NCBI GenBank assembly: GCA_951800645.1
Contig: CATOIK010000002.1
Span: 62,001 to 126,000 of the forward strand
From: an uncultured Eubacteriales bacterium
Lineage (GTDB): Bacteria; Bacillota; Clostridia; Lachnospirales; Lachnospiraceae
Length of the DNA: 64,000 nucleotides
Reading direction: 5' to 3'
Part shown: positions 16,572 through 24,628 of the stretch, in pieces
How positions within the stretch are numbered: the stretch's first letter is position 1
Layout: the number at the start of each line of letters is the position of its first letter
The notes under the pieces: model-generated
Seen by the model: the letters and a program-made list of their open reading frames with translations, nothing else
What the model was told of the DNA's origin: nothing
The model's database searches: none
Program-made: the position numbers and the translations under genes

Positions 16572-18590
16572 ATGAGAAAGACAGTGGAGGGTCAGGTGAC
16601 GATTTTTATCAGCCTGATCATGATGTGTATGTTTGCCCTTTTGGGGGTGCTTGTGGAATCGGCCAGGACGGCAGGAGCCAGGTGGTATCTGCAGACAGCA
16701 GTTTCCTCTGCCCTGGATTCAGTGTTCAGTCAGTATCACAGGGAGCTTTGGGATTCTTACCGGCTTTTATTTGCGGAATATGAGGAGGAAGAAGAACTGG
16801 CTGAGGATTTTTCCCGGTTTTTAAAACCATATCTGGAGACGGGAAACTGGTATCCGATAAAGGAAGAAAAGATTTCTGCAGAGGAGCTTCGGCGGGCTAC
16901 AGACGCCGGAGGAGCATATTTTGAGGCGGAGATTTTGGAGTATATGAAATATGGGGTGTGGAAGCTGGACTTTGATGCAGATACGGTGCAGGAACTTTGG
17001 AATACAGCCAGGGAAGCCGGTGCAGTAAAGCAAACGGCGGAGCGTTACCGGGCGCATGGGAAAGAAGCGCTGAAGCTGGAAAAGGCGCTGGAGAAAATCA
17101 GCGAATGCTTAAGCCGTCAGAGAAGTTATAAGACAGAGGGACTTAAGCGTTTGGGGGAGTATGATGGCTCTGGATTCCGCCGGGAGATGAGAAAGCTGAT
17201 TGGGGAACTGAAACGGATGCCGGGACTGGTGCAGGATTATGAGAGGCAGGCGAACAGTCTGGCCGGTTGCCTGGAACAGAGCCGGAAGGCATATGAGGGG
17301 GAACGGGCAGACTGTACGGAGCCGGTTCAGCAGCTTTTGGAACAAGAAATTCAGGAATATGAAGCCTATGTAGCAGAGGACGGAGCCAGAAGGCAGGAGA
17401 TAACGGCATTATCCGGTCTTTCTGAGAAGCAGGAAGTGTTTGTGGCACAGTGTATTCAGGAGTCGGAGGAGATTGACGAGAGGATTGATAACTGGGAGTC
17501 CGATGATGAAGAAGACGATGGGCCGGATTTAAGCGCCATGTGGTCGCCTTTAAAGAAGAAGTTTGACAATCTTTCTATTCCGGAGCTGTCTTTTGCCCAT
17601 GGGGTAAAAGATAAGGAAAAGGAAGGCTGGTTGAATCAGGTTGAGGCCATGTATCAGTCCGGACTTTTGGAACTTGTAGTACCGGAGGGGACTGCTGTTT
17701 CTTCCAGAAGGGCAGAACCGGTGGAACTGCCGTCTGGGCAGACTGGCAGCGGCAAAAGCCAGGCATCTGGCAGTGGGAAGCCATCCGGCGGCGGGCTGTT
17801 TGACCATGTGCTGGTAAATGAGTATTGCGGGGAATTTTTTTGGAATTTCTGCGGGGATAGGTCAATTTTCGTGAGTGGAACAGCGGGTCAAACTCCTTTG
17901 GAGCCGGGGCTGATAAAGCCGGAGTTTTCAGCCCCTCAGGAGACGGCTCTTGCTTATGAGGTGGAATATTTAATTGGAGGAGAACTGTCAGACCGGGATA
18001 ACTTAACCCAGGTGGTACACCGGCTTCTGGCTGTGCGGGAGGGGCTGAATCTGATTCATATTTTATCTGACGGAGCCAAGCGGGCAGAAGTACGGAATCT
18101 GGCTATGGTTATTACCGGGGCAGCAGCAGTGACACCTCTTTTGCTGGTAACATCCTTTTTTATCATGTCTGTGTGGGCCTTGGGAGAATCCCTTATGGAT
18201 GTGCGGGGACTTCTGGCAGGAAGAAAGGTGCCTGTTTTAAAAACAGCGGAAAGCTGGACTTTGGGGTTAGACCAACTGTTGGCTTTGGGGCAGAATGGCA
18301 GCATGGAAACAGGCGGAGGAGAAACAGGGCTTTCTTATCTTTCCTGGCTGAAAATTTTGCTGCTTATGGATGACAAGGCGGAGCAGGAATATCGTATGAT
18401 GGATTTGATTCAGATGAATCTGGCGCTGAGACAGGAAAACTTCCGGATGAGAAATGGTGTGTATCAGACCGGGATAAAAGGGGAGTTTTTGGGGAAACAT
18501 GTATTTTTTTCTCTGGGATTTGTGGAAAGGCTTCTTGGACAGGGCGGCCATACTTACCCTATGACGGTCAGGGCGGAGCGGAGATATTGA
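16572..18590 (+). CDS. TadG-like/DUF5702 membrane-anchored exported protein
   Basis: About 672 residues. A pseudopilin-like N-terminal helix (EGQVTIFISLIMMCMFALLGVL, with Glu at its start) anchors a long, Glu- and Gln-rich, largely helical extracellular region. A Gly/Ser-rich linker (TGSGKSQASGSGKPSGGG, about residues 395-412) and a second membrane segment near 520-545 follow. Proteins of this type accompany Tad loci of Firmicutes as minor pilins or assembly factors. I used the ATG at 16572; a TTG at 16542 that touches the Flp stop codon would add ten residues. Confidence 0.8.
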   Translation: MRKTVEGQVTIFISLIMMCMFALLGVLVESARTAGARWYLQTAVSSALDSVFSQYHRELWDSYRLLFAEYEEEEELAEDFSRFLKPYLETGNWYPIKEEKISAEELRRATDAGGAYFEAEILEYMKYGVWKLDFDADTVQELWNTAREAGAVKQTAERYRAHGKEALKLEKALEKISECLSRQRSYKTEGLKRLGEYDGSGFRREMRKLIGELKRMPGLVQDYERQANSLAGCLEQSRKAYEGERADCTEPVQQLLEQEIQEYEAYVAEDGARRQEITALSGLSEKQEVFVAQCIQESEEIDERIDNWESDDEEDDGPDLSAMWSPLKKKFDNLSIPELSFAHGVKDKEKEGWLNQVEAMYQSGLLELVVPEGTAVSSRRAEPVELPSGQTGSGKSQASGSGKPSGGGLFDHVLVNEYCGEFFWNFCGDRSIFVSGTAGQTPLEPGLIKPEFSAPQETALAYEVEYLIGGELSDRDNLTQVVHRLLAVREGLNLIHILSDGAKRAEVRNLAMVITGAAAVTPLLLVTSFFIMSVWALGESLMDVRGLLAGRKVPVLKTAESWTLGLDQLLALGQNGSMETGGGETGLSYLSWLKILLLMDDKAEQEYRMMDLIQMNLALRQENFRMRNGVYQTGIKGEFLGKHVFFSLGFVERLLGQGGHTYPMTVRAERRY

Positions 18591-18600
18591 TAAATTATAG

Positions 18601-18823
18601 AGGAAAGGAGGCGGAAGGGAATGTCTTTTTCCATGGCAGCTGCATGCATAAAATCCAATAAAAACATCAAATTTTTTCCTTTCATTATATCAAAAATAAA
18701 AAACATAGACCTGAATGATTGCAACAAAAAAATCGTAACTCTCCAAGTACGAATCCTCATAAAATCAGGATATTTGTCTTTGGGCTGTGGTGGCAAAAAG
18801 GCATTCCCTTTCGTCTCCTTTCT
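18601..18823. mobile_element. AT-rich inverted-repeat insertion (MITE-like), in frame with the TadE-like gene
   Basis: Arms 18604-18630 and 18795-18821 are 27-bp inverted repeats with 24 identities; all three differences are transitions that leave G-U pairs in RNA. The 160-bp interior is much richer in A/T than the tad genes on either side and codes nothing recognisable. The left arm carries AAGGAGG and the ATG used by the next gene. Insertion of a small non-autonomous element is the simplest reading. A regulatory RNA hairpin is the alternative. Confidence 0.55.
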
Positions 18824-19649
18824 AAGCACAGGGCGGCGGCTGACAGCCAGTATGACTTTGGAGGCAGCCCTGGTGCTTTCTTTGTTTATTTTTGCCTCCG
18901 TCAGCCTGATTTTGCCTATGAAAATCATGAACACAGAACGCCGGATTCAGGCGGCGCTGGAGGCTGTGGGAGAGGAGCTTAGCCAGTATGCCTATTTGCA
19001 GGATGCATTAGAATATGGAAACGAAGATTTTGTGCCGGGAGCAGACGAGTTTTCCAGAAGCTTTTGCAGGAATTTGGGAGAGATGGCAGCAGTCGGGTAT
19101 GCTCAGCTTCAGGTTATGAAGCATGTGGACACAAAGCAGGTAAAAGGCGTAAATTTGCTGCGGTCTTCTATCCGGGAAAAGGAAGAACTGTTTGAGCTGG
19201 TGCTGGATTATGAAATTCAGATGCCATTTCCGGTGTTGGGGATCGGCAGTCTGAAACGAACTGCCTGCTGCAGCCGCCGGGCCTGGGTTGGCGTGGCAGG
19301 AAAGTCAGGAAGAGGATATAGTGGAGTGGCCGGAAATGCAGGTAACGGGATGGTTTATGTAGGGCGTAACAGCACCCGGTATCATAAGGATCCTTCCTGT
19401 CATTATCTGGTCAACAATTTGACAGGAGTTCCCTTTGAAGCAGTGGCAGATAAGCGAAATAACAGCGGAGGAAAATATCATGGCTGCAGCGTATGCGGGC
19501 CTGGAACGCCGGGGAGCACAGTGTTTATCATGCCGGAAGGCAGCAGCTACCATACGGATACCGGCTGCAAAGCTATTGTGGCGTATGCCCAGACAGTGAA
19601 GCTGGAGACAGTAGAACACCTGGGGGCCTGTTCTTACTGCAGCAGATAA
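18621..19649 (+). CDS. TadE-like pseudopilin with two C-terminal Cys/His modules
   Basis: 342 residues as drawn. Residues 1-70 come from an AT-rich inverted-repeat insertion and have no family resemblance. The normal TadE start appears at GRRLTASMTLEAALVLSLFIF (about 70-90), a pseudopilin helix. After a central exported region come two copies of a Cys/His module (YHKDPSC...HGCSVC and YHTDTGC...GACSYC, about 252-341). These resemble the small zinc-binding module with YHxxxxC and a CxxC-type pair found in Ada-like and nuclease-associated proteins. The ATG at 18621 has a strong AAGGAGG; the native start was probably nearer 18830-18852. Confidence 0.75.
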   Translation: MSFSMAAACIKSNKNIKFFPFIISKIKNIDLNDCNKKIVTLQVRILIKSGYLSLGCGGKKAFPFVSFLSTGRRLTASMTLEAALVLSLFIFASVSLILPMKIMNTERRIQAALEAVGEELSQYAYLQDALEYGNEDFVPGADEFSRSFCRNLGEMAAVGYAQLQVMKHVDTKQVKGVNLLRSSIREKEELFELVLDYEIQMPFPVLGIGSLKRTACCSRRAWVGVAGKSGRGYSGVAGNAGNGMVYVGRNSTRYHKDPSCHYLVNNLTGVPFEAVADKRNNSGGKYHGCSVCGPGTPGSTVFIMPEGSSYHTDTGCKAIVAYAQTVKLETVEHLGACSYCSR

Positions 19650-19664
19650 AGGGAGGAAGATAGA

Positions 19665-20147
19665 ATGGGATGGGTGGCGTTTGGCATATTTTTGCTGGTT
19701 TCTGCCGGGGAAGACCTGAAAAGAAAGGCAGTGGATGTTCGGGTATGTCTGGTATTCGGATGCATTGCAGTTGGGCTGACCGGCTGGCATGCAGCCAGTT
19801 TGCCAGCCGGCGGCTGGCGGCTGGCGGCGGATGCACTTATGGGCGCAGCCCTGGGAGCAGGGCTTTTGGCAGCGAGCCGGATTTGCTCTGGAGGTGTGGG
19901 CGCCGGAGATGGTGTGTTTTTCTGCATCAGCGGATTGTATCTTGGTTTTTGGAACAATTTGTTGCTGCTTTGGCTGGCAAGCTTGTGCTGCGGACTTTTT
20001 TGCCTGGGATATTATGTGTGGGGGAAACTGATACGGCACAGAAATTTTGGGCAAAAAACAGTACCGTTTCTGACCTTTGCAGCGGTTCCCGGAATCTGGA
20101 TGACTGCAGAGGCTCTTGGCAGGATTTTGGAAGCAAAAGAGGGTTAA
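19665..20147 (+). CDS. Second prepilin peptidase-like protein (A24 family)
   Basis: A 160-residue polytopic membrane protein with both A24 signatures: Asp in AGEDLKRKAVDVR (near residue 17) and the GxGD motif in GGVGAGDGVFF (near 84). It is distinct in sequence from the prepilin peptidase at the head of the operon. The two enzymes may process different substrates, such as Flp versus TadE-like pseudopilins; this is inference. GGGAGGAAG precedes the ATG by a few bases. It lies 15 bp after the TadE-like gene. Confidence 0.87.
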   Translation: MGWVAFGIFLLVSAGEDLKRKAVDVRVCLVFGCIAVGLTGWHAASLPAGGWRLAADALMGAALGAGLLAASRICSGGVGAGDGVFFCISGLYLGFWNNLLLLWLASLCCGLFCLGYYVWGKLIRHRNFGQKTVPFLTFAAVPGIWMTAEALGRILEAKEG

Positions 20148-20164
20148 AGAGAGGTGAAAGCAGG

Positions 20165-20452
20165 ATGAAAATGAAAGCCAGTTTCACAGTGGAGGCAGCC
20201 GGGGTAATGGCGGCGGTAATGTTTGTTATTATGATTTTGATTAGTCAGGCCTTTCGCCTGCGGGCTGAGACGGTAGGAAAGTTTTCTGTCCATGAAGATG
20301 TGGAGCAGACGCGTCATCTTGTGGAGAATGCAGAAAAGAAGGAGATTGTCCGCAGCAGGACAGGCTCCGGGTGGCAGGCAGAGATTGAGGCACAGGTATT
20401 TCGTCCGGAGAATTTTCTTCGGAAATGGAGTCTTGCAGAGGATGAGCCATGA
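20165..20452 (+). CDS. Small TadE-like pseudopilin
   Basis: A 95-residue protein with a short basic start and ASFTVEAAGVMAAVMFVIMILI, the pseudopilin helix with Glu following T-V typical of TadE/TadF proteins, then a polar tail. It probably is a minor pilin component. GAGAGG lies upstream of the ATG. A longer reading frame through the preceding gene exists but is out of step with this start. The stop codon overlaps the next gene's ATG (ATGA). Confidence 0.8.
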   Translation: MKMKASFTVEAAGVMAAVMFVIMILISQAFRLRAETVGKFSVHEDVEQTRHLVENAEKKEIVRSRTGSGWQAEIEAQVFRPENFLRKWSLAEDEP

Positions 20453-21744
20453 AGATTACATATCGGCGGGAGATGAAGCACAACTACATGATTATTGAGC
20501 CGGAGCAGGAAATAGAGGGGACGGGAACCGGATATGTGAGCCGGATTCTGTCTGCAAATGGGATTGAGGGAATCCTGCGGTTTCAGATAAGGCAGATGGA
20601 TGGAGAACGCCGGTTTTATTACGAGATTACCTCCCGCCAGCCGTTGTCACGCCTACTGGAAGGACAATGCCTTCAGTGCGGTCAGATCCGGAGTTTGGTG
20701 TTGGGGATTGCACAGATTCTGGAGCGGATGGAGCAGTATTTACTGCCGGAATCCTGCGTGCTTCTGGAACCGGAATATATTTATGTAGAACCGGAACTGT
20801 TTCGGGTCTGGCTGTGTCTGGTTCCGGGGCTTTCCGGAGATTTCCCGGAGGATTACGGAAAGCTGCTGGAATATCTGCTTGGGAAAGTAGATCATCAGGA
20901 TAAGGACAGTGTGGTGCTGGCTTACGGACTCTATCAGGAGACCAGGAAAGAAAATTACGGTATGGATGATATTTTGCGGTATCTGGGGAGAGGGGGATTT
21001 TCGGAGAAAAAGGAGCCGGAGGAAAAATCAGATTCCTGGAGAAGGGCGGAGGAAAAGGGTCAGGTTAGAGAAAGGCCAGAAACCTGGCTGGAGCAGCCGG
21101 AGCGAACCTTGGAAGCTGGATTTGGTGAAAAATCCAGACGAGGTGGAAAAGGGGAACAAACGGAAAAAGCCGGAAGAGATTCGGAGAGGAAACGGTTTTG
21201 GCAAAAAATCGGGGACTGGTGGAGAGAACGGTTTCCCGGGGAGGAGCCGGAAGCTGCACAAATCCCCTGGGAGCTGATGTTTGAGGGAGAACAGGAGGAA
21301 AAGAGGGGAGAGGAGAATAGGCTGAAGGAAGACTTATTCCAATCGGATGCAGCCAGTTTTCAAGCTGTTGAGAAATCTTACCATTTGCAGAAGGAACCTC
21401 TGGCGTCTCAGAATACAGTCCTTCTGGCAGATTTTTCTCCGGCGTTCACTTCTGGCTGCCGCAGACTTCACAGCCTGGATGGGGAGAATGAGGATATTGA
21501 CATAGCCTATTATCCATTTATAATCGGGAAACAGACAAATTTAGTGGATTATGTGCTGGCTAAGGACATCATAAGCCGTCTTCATCTGCGGATTGATCGG
21601 GAGGAGAACCAGTATTATGCCCAGGATCTAAATTCTACCAACGGGACATTTATAGGCGGCAGGCTTTTAGAGGCAAACGAGCGTGTGCCTCTGAAAGAGG
21701 GAGATGAAGTTTCCATTGCCGGTTATCGTTACCGCTTTGAGTAG
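20449..21744 (+). CDS. DUF6382/FHA-domain protein of the tad locus
   Basis: 431 residues. The N-terminal 185 residues match the DUF6382-type region that accompanies Tad loci. A long charged linker (about 185-330, rich in Glu, Lys and Arg) follows. A C-terminal FHA domain carries the phospho-threonine-binding signature IIGKQTNLVDYVL, ISRLHLRI and LNSTNGTFIGG. FHA domains bind phosphothreonine peptides, so a Ser/Thr kinase elsewhere may control the pilus machine through it. The start overlaps the previous stop by four bases. No clear terminator follows. Confidence 0.88.
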   Translation: MKITYRREMKHNYMIIEPEQEIEGTGTGYVSRILSANGIEGILRFQIRQMDGERRFYYEITSRQPLSRLLEGQCLQCGQIRSLVLGIAQILERMEQYLLPESCVLLEPEYIYVEPELFRVWLCLVPGLSGDFPEDYGKLLEYLLGKVDHQDKDSVVLAYGLYQETRKENYGMDDILRYLGRGGFSEKKEPEEKSDSWRRAEEKGQVRERPETWLEQPERTLEAGFGEKSRRGGKGEQTEKAGRDSERKRFWQKIGDWWRERFPGEEPEAAQIPWELMFEGEQEEKRGEENRLKEDLFQSDAASFQAVEKSYHLQKEPLASQNTVLLADFSPAFTSGCRRLHSLDGENEDIDIAYYPFIIGKQTNLVDYVLAKDIISRLHLRIDREENQYYAQDLNSTNGTFIGGRLLEANERVPLKEGDEVSIAGYRYRFE

Positions 21745-21794
21745 ATATTGAATAGAAATGCAAAAACCATGCAAAAATCTAATGTCAGCATGCC

Positions 21795-21823
21795 TTAACA
21801 AACCAGTTTTATTGTGGTAAAAT
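21795..21823 (+). promoter_or_regulatory. Promoter of the rhomboid gene
   Basis: TTAACA (21795-21800) and TAAAAT (21818-21823) are spaced by 17 bp, about 58 bp before the start codon. Confidence 0.65.
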
Positions 21824-21881
21824 AATAATGAAAATCAGAACAGCGGTGAAAAACAGGCTGTAAGAAATTCGGAGGCAGATC

Positions 21882-22511
21882 ATGGAAGAACGCTGGAGGG
21901 CAATCCAGAAAACATCATGGGTGAATCGCGGACTGATTATTCTGAATATCATCTATTTTATATATCTGGAAATAGCCGGTTCCAGCGAAAATGTGCTGTT
22001 TATGGCGGAACACGGAGCGCTATACGGCCCCTTTGTCTGGGAACAGGGCGAATATTACCGTCTGGTGACATCCATGTTTATGCATTTTGGGATAGAGCAT
22101 CTTATAAATAATATGCTGGTGCTGTTTGTTCTGGGAGATCATTTGGAACGGGCTCTGGGAAGGATAAAGTATCTGATTTTTTATCTGTTGTCTGGTATTG
22201 GGGCCAATGTAGTATCCCTGACGGCTGGTCTGCACAGTCCGATACAGTCAGTATCTGCTGGAGCTTCCGGTGCTGTTTTTGGCGTAATCGGAGGACTGCT
22301 CTATGCAGTTTTTGTAAACCGGGGAAGACTAGAGGATTTAAGCAGCAGTCAGTTGGTGATTGTGGTTATATTTTCCCTGTATTTTGGTTTTACCAGTACG
22401 GGAGTTGATAATGTGGCTCATGTGGCCGGTCTGGTGATGGGCATAATTCTGGGGATTTTACTGTACCGGAAACCGAAGCCGTCGCCCAGGTGCGAATATT
22501 GGGAGATATAA
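21882..22511 (+). CDS. Rhomboid-family intramembrane serine protease
   Basis: 209 residues with about six membrane segments. The catalytic serine is in SAGASGAVFGVIGG and the histidine in NVAHVAGLVMG; an HxxxN-type motif (HFGIEHLINNM) precedes them. It would cleave membrane proteins within the bilayer. CGGAGG lies upstream of the ATG. The substrate is unknown. The adjacent pilus locus, rich in single-helix membrane proteins, offers candidates, but a separate promoter argues against co-transcription. Confidence 0.93.
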   Translation: MEERWRAIQKTSWVNRGLIILNIIYFIYLEIAGSSENVLFMAEHGALYGPFVWEQGEYYRLVTSMFMHFGIEHLINNMLVLFVLGDHLERALGRIKYLIFYLLSGIGANVVSLTAGLHSPIQSVSAGASGAVFGVIGGLLYAVFVNRGRLEDLSSSQLVIVVIFSLYFGFTSTGVDNVAHVAGLVMGIILGILLYRKPKPSPRCEYWEI

Positions 22512-22540
22512 CAAAATAAAAAGTAAAGGAGGCGTTTGTT

Positions 22541-22960
22541 ATGAGGGAGGAAAACTGTATATTTTGTAAAATCGCCAATGGAGATATCGGTGCTGCCACA
22601 GTGTATGAGGATGATGATTTTCGGGTGATACTGGATTTGGGTCCGGCCTCAAAAGGACATGCCTTGATTCTGCCGAAAAAACATTACAGGGATATTTGCG
22701 AGGCAGACGAGCGTGTGATGTCCAGGCTGTTTTCGCTGGCAGCAAAAATTGGCGCTGCTATGAAGAAAGGATTGGGAGCTACCGGCTTTAATGTGGTTCA
22801 GAACAATGGTACCAGCGCAGGGCAGACTGTTTTTCATTTGCATGTGCATGTGATTCCCCGTTATGAAAACGGTCCTGCAATGGTCACCTGGGAACCGGGA
22901 AGCCCGGCTGAAGGGGAACTGGAGCAGACTGCAAAAGTGCTCAGAGCGGAGCTTATGTAA
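22541..22960 (+). CDS. HIT-family nucleotide hydrolase
   Basis: 139 residues. The histidine-triad signature HLHVHVIPR and the N-terminal zinc-type pattern CIFCKIANGD are both present, as in HinT-like purine nucleoside phosphoramidases. A cytoplasmic housekeeping role on AMP-lysine or similar phosphoramidates is expected from the family. AAAGGAGG precedes the start. It follows the rhomboid gene by 29 bp and may share its transcript. Confidence 0.94.
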   Translation: MREENCIFCKIANGDIGAATVYEDDDFRVILDLGPASKGHALILPKKHYRDICEADERVMSRLFSLAAKIGAAMKKGLGATGFNVVQNNGTSAGQTVFHLHVHVIPRYENGPAMVTWEPGSPAEGELEQTAKVLRAELM

Positions 22961-22994
22961 AAAGGGACGCTCCAAGGGGAGAGTATATTAAAAA

Positions 22995-23537
22995 ATGAAT
23001 AAACAAAATGAACTGTTTCGGGAAATACATACCCAAAACTATCCTCTGCTGCGTATGCTGGCAAAACGGAAGGGCATTCCACAGGATGATGTGGAAGATA
23101 TGATACAGGAAGTGTTTCTGTCTTACTATGAGCATTATCCATTGACTTGGGAGAGAACCCAAATCCGGGTTATGCTGGCAACGATTTTGCGGAACCGATG
23201 TGCAGATTACTGGCGTATCAGCGAGAAACGGGAAATTTTATGCATCGATTCCGAAGAATCGGAGAAGGAAATGCCGGGAATTACACTGATAACGGAAGAT
23301 GATAACCTGACGGTATTGGTGAAACGGGAGGAGATACGGGAAATCCTGCGTGCGCTGGAGACCATGAAACCGGAGTGGGCAGAGGTGATACGGCTTCACA
23401 TTCTGGAAGACAGAACTACGACAGAGGTCGGTGAAATGCTGGGAATCTCGGATAATTTAGTTCGGACCCGATTGACGCGGGGCCGGAAATATCTTCGGGA
23501 ATTGCTGAAAAAAGAACAGCAGCCCCCAAAAAAATAA
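22995..23537 (+). CDS. ECF-type RNA polymerase sigma factor
   Basis: 180 residues with sigma region 2 (GIPQDDVEDMIQEVFLSYYEHYP, the core-binding helix) and region 4 (TTTEVGEMLGISDNLVRTRLTRGRKYL, the -35 recognition helix-turn-helix). No anti-sigma factor lies next to it, which is unusual for classical ECF groups. A terminator follows at 23551-23580. Regulated genes cannot be named. Confidence 0.9.
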   Translation: MNKQNELFREIHTQNYPLLRMLAKRKGIPQDDVEDMIQEVFLSYYEHYPLTWERTQIRVMLATILRNRCADYWRISEKREILCIDSEESEKEMPGITLITEDDNLTVLVKREEIREILRALETMKPEWAEVIRLHILEDRTTTEVGEMLGISDNLVRTRLTRGRKYLRELLKKEQQPPKK

Positions 23538-23550
23538 CTTAAAACGGAAG

Positions 23551-23580
23551 GTGTCCGCAGCTTTGCGGGCACTTTCTTTT
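23551..23580 (+). terminator. Intrinsic terminator after the sigma factor gene
   Basis: A nine-pair stem GTGTCCGCA/TGCGGGCAC with a 4-nt loop is followed by TTTCTTTT. Confidence 0.85.
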
Positions 23581-23671
23581 CCCCTGACGCATATGTTAAT
23601 GGTACCATTCAAAATAAGGAAAATCATGAGTTCCTTTGTCCATGGATGGAGAAGACGAAAGGGGGCGCAAT

Positions 23672-24580
23672 ATGAAATATCTGGCATTGAAGGTTTCTGT
23701 CATCACAGTGGCAGTAAACCTGGTGTTATCGGTTTTTAAATTTACTGCAGGGATTCTGGCCCATTCCGGCGCCATGATTTCCGACGCCATTCATTCTGCG
23801 TCGGATGTGCTCAGTACACTGGCTGTGATGGTAGGAGTGGTGCTGGCGGATAAAAAGGCAGATGAATGTCACCCATATGGACATGACCGGATAGAATGCG
23901 TAGTGTCTGTGGTACTGGCGGTCTGCCTGGCTCTTACAGGGGCCGGTATCGGCGGAGCTGGAATCCGGGCGGCTCTGGGACTTTCCGGTTCTGTGGAGGC
24001 GCCAGGGCGGCTGGCTTTGACGGCGGCTGTCATTTCCATTGGAGTAAAAGAGTGGATGTACTGGTATACCCGGTCGGCGGCCAAAAAGGCCAAGTCCGCT
24101 GCATTGATGGCGGACGCCTGGCATCATCGGTCCGACGCTCTTTCCTCTCTGGGGGCACTTTTGGGAATTGCAGGAGCCAGAGCCGGTTATCCAATTCTGG
24201 ATCCTGTTGCAGGTGTGGTAATCTGCCTGTTTATTGAGAAAGCAGCTCTGGACATATTCCGGGGCGCCATGAGACAGATGGTGGACCGATCCGGTCCGAG
24301 AGAGCTTAGCAGGCAGTTGTATGAGCTGATTCTGCAGCAGAGCGGAGTAGGAACCGTTTGTGATTTAAAGACCAGACAGTTTGCTTCTAAAGTTTATGTA
24401 GATGTGGAGATTGGCGTAGACGGTCAGTTGGATGTGAATCATGCCTGCCGGATTGCCGGTCAGGTACACGACGAGGTAGAACGGCGGTTTGAGGATGTTA
24501 AGCACTGTTCTGTACAGGTGCGGTCAGTGGAAGAAAAACCGGACCTGGATAAGACAGACGAAGAACTTGACGGAAAATAG
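23672..24580 (+). CDS. Cation diffusion facilitator (CDF) metal efflux transporter
   Basis: 302 residues with about six membrane segments and a cytoplasmic C-terminal domain. Two metal-site motifs are visible: SDAIHSASD in the second segment and ADAWHHRSD in the fifth. That fits proton-driven export of Zn, Fe or Mn. The ATG at 23672 follows GGGGG at proper spacing; an upstream in-frame ATG gives a polar extension not usual in this family. It is separated from the MATE gene by about 50 bp. Confidence 0.93.
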   Translation: MKYLALKVSVITVAVNLVLSVFKFTAGILAHSGAMISDAIHSASDVLSTLAVMVGVVLADKKADECHPYGHDRIECVVSVVLAVCLALTGAGIGGAGIRAALGLSGSVEAPGRLALTAAVISIGVKEWMYWYTRSAAKKAKSAALMADAWHHRSDALSSLGALLGIAGARAGYPILDPVAGVVICLFIEKAALDIFRGAMRQMVDRSGPRELSRQLYELILQQSGVGTVCDLKTRQFASKVYVDVEIGVDGQLDVNHACRIAGQVHDEVERRFEDVKHCSVQVRSVEEKPDLDKTDEELDGK

Positions 24581-24628
24581 TTTTTCTGCTATCATGTCAG
24601 CATTTCTGTGAAAGAAGGAGAACTACAA

